Part shown: positions 61,684 through 64,000 of the stretch, in pieces
How positions within the stretch are numbered: the first letter of the stretch is position 1
How the letters are laid out: each line of letters opens with the position of its first letter
DNA from: a bacterium
GTDB taxonomy: Bacteria > Zhuqueibacterota > QNDG01 > JAGLOF01
Assembly: GCA_016934955.1 (NCBI GenBank)
Contig: JAFGRY010000048.1
Span: 124,001 to 188,000 of the forward strand
Direction: 5' to 3'
DNA: 64,000 nt
Notes under the pieces: model-generated
Database searches by the model: none
The model's input: only the letters and a program-made list of their open reading frames with translations
What the model was told of the DNA's origin: nothing
Made by a program: the position numbers and the translations under genes

Positions 61684-63333
61684 TCAGCGCATGAGTGTTC
61701 TCCAGTGTTCAATGAGGCCGTGTGTCGACCCGTCAAGGGGGATGCGGGTATCGCCTGTTTCGAGAACGGGAAGGATCAGCCCGGCAAGCTGTTTCCCCAG
61801 CTCGACCCCCCATTGATCGAAACTGTAAATATTCCAGATAACGCCCTGGCAAAAGATTTTATGCTCGTACATGGCGATAAGCATACCCAGGGTGCGGGGA
61901 GTGAGCCGCTGAAAGAGAATCGAGTTTGTGGGACGATTTCCACCAAAGGTTTTATAGGGAAGCAGCCGGGCAATCTCATCAGGGGGCATGCCCCCGGCAG
62001 TCAGTTCCCGCTCCGCTTCCCGCGCGGTCTTGCCGAGCATCAGCGCCCGGGTCTGGGCGAAGAAATTGGCCAGCAGTTTTCGCTGGTGGTCCTCCTCCCC
62101 GTGATGGCAGCGTGCGGCGGCGAGAAAGTCGGCCGGGACGATGTCCGTGCCCTGGTGCAGCAGCTGGAAAAAGGCGTGCTGCCCGTTGGTTCCGGGCTCA
62201 CCCCAGATCACCGGGCCGGTGTGCCAGGCAACGGGAGCGCCTGTCCTGCTCACGGATTTGCCGTTGCTTTCCATGTCGGCCTGCTGCAGGTAGGCAGGGA
62301 GCAGGCGCAGGTGCTGGTCGTAAGGCAGAACGGCATGGGTCCTGAACCCGTGGAAGTTGTTGTACCAGATACCGATAAGAGCGAGGGTGAGGGGAATGTT
62401 CCGGGCGGGCGCCGCGGTGCGGAAGTGGATGTCCATGGCATGGCCGCCTTCCAGCAGGCCGGTAAAATTGTCGAAACCGACGGCGCAGGCGATGGAGAGA
62501 CCGATGGCGGACCAGAGAGAGTAGCGGCCGCCGGTCCAGCTCCAGAATTCGAACATATTACCGGGATCGATCCCGAAGGCGCTGACCGCTTCCCGGTTGG
62601 TCGAGAGGGCGACAAAGTGATCCCGTACGGCATCCCCGTCTTTCAGGGCCGAGAGCAGCCACCGTTTGGCGGTCTCCGCGTTGGTCATGGTCTCCTGGGT
62701 CGTAAAGGTTTTGGAGGCGACGATACAGAGCGTCTCTTCCGGATTCAGCCCCGCGAGGGTGTCGGTAATGTGTGACCCGTCCACGTTGGAAACGAAGTCG
62801 ACCGTGAGCCCGGGCGCCCGGTAGGGTTTCAGCGCTTCCACAGCCATGTGGGGACCGAGATCGGAACCCCCGATGCCGATGTTGACGATATGCCTGATCA
62901 CTTTGCCGGTGAACCCGGTCCTGCGGCCGTGATACACGCCGTCGGCAAAGGTCTGCATCTGTTTCAATACCCGTTGTATGTCGGGCATCACGTCACGGCC
63001 CTCCGCGTACACGGGATTTCCCGGGCGGTTGCGCAGTGCGGTGTGCAGCACGGCGCGGTCTTCCGTTCTGTTGATGGCGACGCCGGTGAACATCTCCTCC
63101 ACCGCCTCGAAAAGACCGCATGCAGCGGCGAGATCATGGAGAAGCCGCATAGTTTCCGTCGTGATCCGGTTTTTGGAATAATCGAGGAGCAGATCCTCCA
63201 GGGTCAGGGAAAACCGGTCGAATCGCTCCGGGTCTTCGCTGAAAAGCGTTTTCATTTCCCGGTGCTTGATTGCTTCGAAATGGGCGCTCAGGGCCTTCCA
63301 GGCTGCGGTTTGGCGGGGATCGATGTCTTTCAT
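61684..63333 (-). CDS. pgi: Glucose-6-phosphate isomerase
   Basis: A 549-residue enzyme, the normal length. IGIGGSDLGPHMAVEALK, VASKTFTTQETMTNA and the GEPGTNGQHAFFQLLHQGTDIVPADF motif (Glu and His of the active site), then QWGVELGK near the end with the catalytic Lys, are all in place. It interconverts glucose 6-phosphate and fructose 6-phosphate. It lies upstream of the S9 peptidase and 16 nt downstream from the EamA gene on the same strand. No distinctive regulation is visible. Confidence 0.96.
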   Translation of the reverse strand: MKDIDPRQTAAWKALSAHFEAIKHREMKTLFSEDPERFDRFSLTLEDLLLDYSKNRITTETMRLLHDLAAACGLFEAVEEMFTGVAINRTEDRAVLHTALRNRPGNPVYAEGRDVMPDIQRVLKQMQTFADGVYHGRRTGFTGKVIRHIVNIGIGGSDLGPHMAVEALKPYRAPGLTVDFVSNVDGSHITDTLAGLNPEETLCIVASKTFTTQETMTNAETAKRWLLSALKDGDAVRDHFVALSTNREAVSAFGIDPGNMFEFWSWTGGRYSLWSAIGLSIACAVGFDNFTGLLEGGHAMDIHFRTAAPARNIPLTLALIGIWYNNFHGFRTHAVLPYDQHLRLLPAYLQQADMESNGKSVSRTGAPVAWHTGPVIWGEPGTNGQHAFFQLLHQGTDIVPADFLAAARCHHGEEDHQRKLLANFFAQTRALMLGKTAREAERELTAGGMPPDEIARLLPYKTFGGNRPTNSILFQRLTPRTLGMLIAMYEHKIFCQGVIWNIYSFDQWGVELGKQLAGLILPVLETGDTRIPLDGSTHGLIEHWRTLMR

Positions 63334-63348
63334 AACGACTCCGGTATA

Positions 63349-64000
63349 TCAGGATGAACGGGTACCCGAAGCGGTCCCGGCCGCGGCTGCCGCCGCCTGG
63401 GACCGGAAATAGAAGAACACTGAAAAACTGACGATGGCCATGCCCAGCGCCTGAACCGTCGACGGCTGCTCATCGGGGAGCACCAGCCAGGCGATCGCGG
63501 CGCCGAACACGGGGATGATAAATTTCCAGAGGTTCAATTCGCTCACTTTCACGTCCGCATATGAGAGCAGGGTAAACCAGATCGCGAAGGCGGCGGCCGA
63601 GAGGAACGAAAGCCAGGCGGTGGCGGCCCAGAACAGCGGGGCCGCCGGGAGCGGTCCCGGCTCCTCGAGAAGCAGAGAGAGCAGGAACAGGCCGGTTCCT
63701 CCCAGAAACAGCTGGGCGCCTCCCAGGAGACGGGGATTGAGCCCCGCACCCCTGGTGCGGGCGACAATGATGTTGCCCACTGCGGACGAGAGGCTGCTGA
63801 GTATCAGCAAAAGAATGCCGAGACCTTCGCCCAGACCGGCCGAGGACCAGGGCTGCCTGCTGATGCTGATGATCACGACACCGCTGATGCCTCCGATAAT
63901 GCTTGCCGTCTTGCCCATGGTCATCCGGTCCCCCGGCATGAGCAGATGGGCCGTGAGGGCCGAGATCAGGGGGGACGCGCCGATGACGATCGCGGCCAGC
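63349..64000 (-). CDS. EamA/DMT-family transporter, 5'-truncated by window end
   Basis: The gene's start lies beyond position 64000; the frame begins in the window as LAAIVIGASPLISALTAHLL, a membrane helix of the drug/metabolite transporter family. At least five helices follow: GVVIISISRQPWSSAG, LLILSSLSSAVGNIIVA, FLLSLLLEEPGPL, SAAAFAIWFTLLSYADV and IPVFGAAIAWLVLPDEQP. The family exports metabolites or amino acids; the substrate is unknown. The soluble C-terminal end is Ala-rich. It lies 16 nt upstream of pgi. Confidence 0.86.
   Translation of the reverse strand, partial: LAAIVIGASPLISALTAHLLMPGDRMTMGKTASIIGGISGVVIISISRQPWSSAGLGEGLGILLLILSSLSSAVGNIIVARTRGAGLNPRLLGGAQLFLGGTGLFLLSLLLEEPGPLPAAPLFWAATAWLSFLSAAAFAIWFTLLSYADVKVSELNLWKFIIPVFGAAIAWLVLPDEQPSTVQALGMAIVSFSVFFYFRSQAAAAAAGTASGTRSS

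Overview
The window is about 58% GC by eye, densely coded, and reads as chromosome of a diderm bacterium of the FCB group (Bacteroidota/Calditrichota/KSB1/Latescibacterota-like; I cannot place it further). The clues are a short RpoD of about 280 residues that starts directly at region 1.2, a giant secreted protein ending in the FlgD-like 'YPNPFNP' C-terminal sorting domain, a PorV/PorQ-type outer-membrane protein, an LpxL-type lipid A acyltransferase and an MsbA-like exporter. No phage, IS element, CRISPR array or plasmid feature is visible. REGION 1 (1-19492): a putative minus-strand operon of twelve genes (the last runs off the window), transcribed from a TTGACA-N17-TATATT promoter at 17249-17277, faces a divergent sodium/solute symporter. 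It encodes four predicted intracellular glycosidases (two (alpha/alpha)6 enzymes, a GH38 alpha-mannosidase and a GH20/GH67-like TIM barrel), a TIM-barrel sugar isomerase/epimerase, an Old Yellow Enzyme paired with a fumarate-reductase-like flavoprotein, an SDR, a KDPG aldolase-KDG kinase fusion, a Gfo/Idh/MocA dehydrogenase and a Tat-targeted PLP enzyme. Together these look like uptake of a small glycoside, intracellular hydrolysis, redox remodelling of the sugar and Entner-Doudoroff-type cleavage through 2-keto-3-deoxygluconate; the substrate is unknown. REGION 2 (19531-27221): HEAT-repeat protein, a polyferredoxin-like Fe-S protein, NADP-glutamate dehydrogenase, a 2Fe-2S ferredoxin and NifU-like scaffold, a GT2 glycosyltransferase, a small membrane protein, tRNA-Pro(CGG), an Smr protein flanked by a short direct repeat, an SDR and a CAP protein. 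REGION 3 (27346-39102): the 1604-residue secreted protein, a TPR lipoprotein, an esterase, rpoD, an M23 peptidase, and an ECF sigma/anti-sigma pair with a strikingly symmetric divergent promoter region. REGION 4 (39244-50060): tRNA-Thr(CGT), a PorV-like protein, a membrane-anchored MA peptidase, then a tightly coupled envelope-polymer cluster: LpxL, TagD-like cytidylyltransferase, three CDP-glycerol glycerophosphotransferase-like enzymes, LicD, sulfotransferase, LicC-like nucleotidyltransferase and an MsbA-like ABC exporter. This looks like a teichoic-acid-like or phosphocholine-decorated surface glycan in a diderm. REGION 5 (50053-64000): threonylcarbamoyl-AMP synthase, DUF3108 protein, deoxyhypusine-synthase-like protein, NtrC-family regulator with a variant GAFTGA loop, L,D-transpeptidase, a Ktr potassium-uptake operon with a kinase-less HAMP-PAS sensor, STAS-like protein, S9 peptidase, Pgi and a truncated EamA transporter. 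The strongest candidates for undescribed biology are the flavoenzyme-containing sugar operon of region 1, the phosphoglycerol/phosphocholine/sulfate surface polymer cluster of region 4, and the mirrored ECF promoters at 38641-38725. All functional calls are from reading translated sequence by eye; no database search was run.
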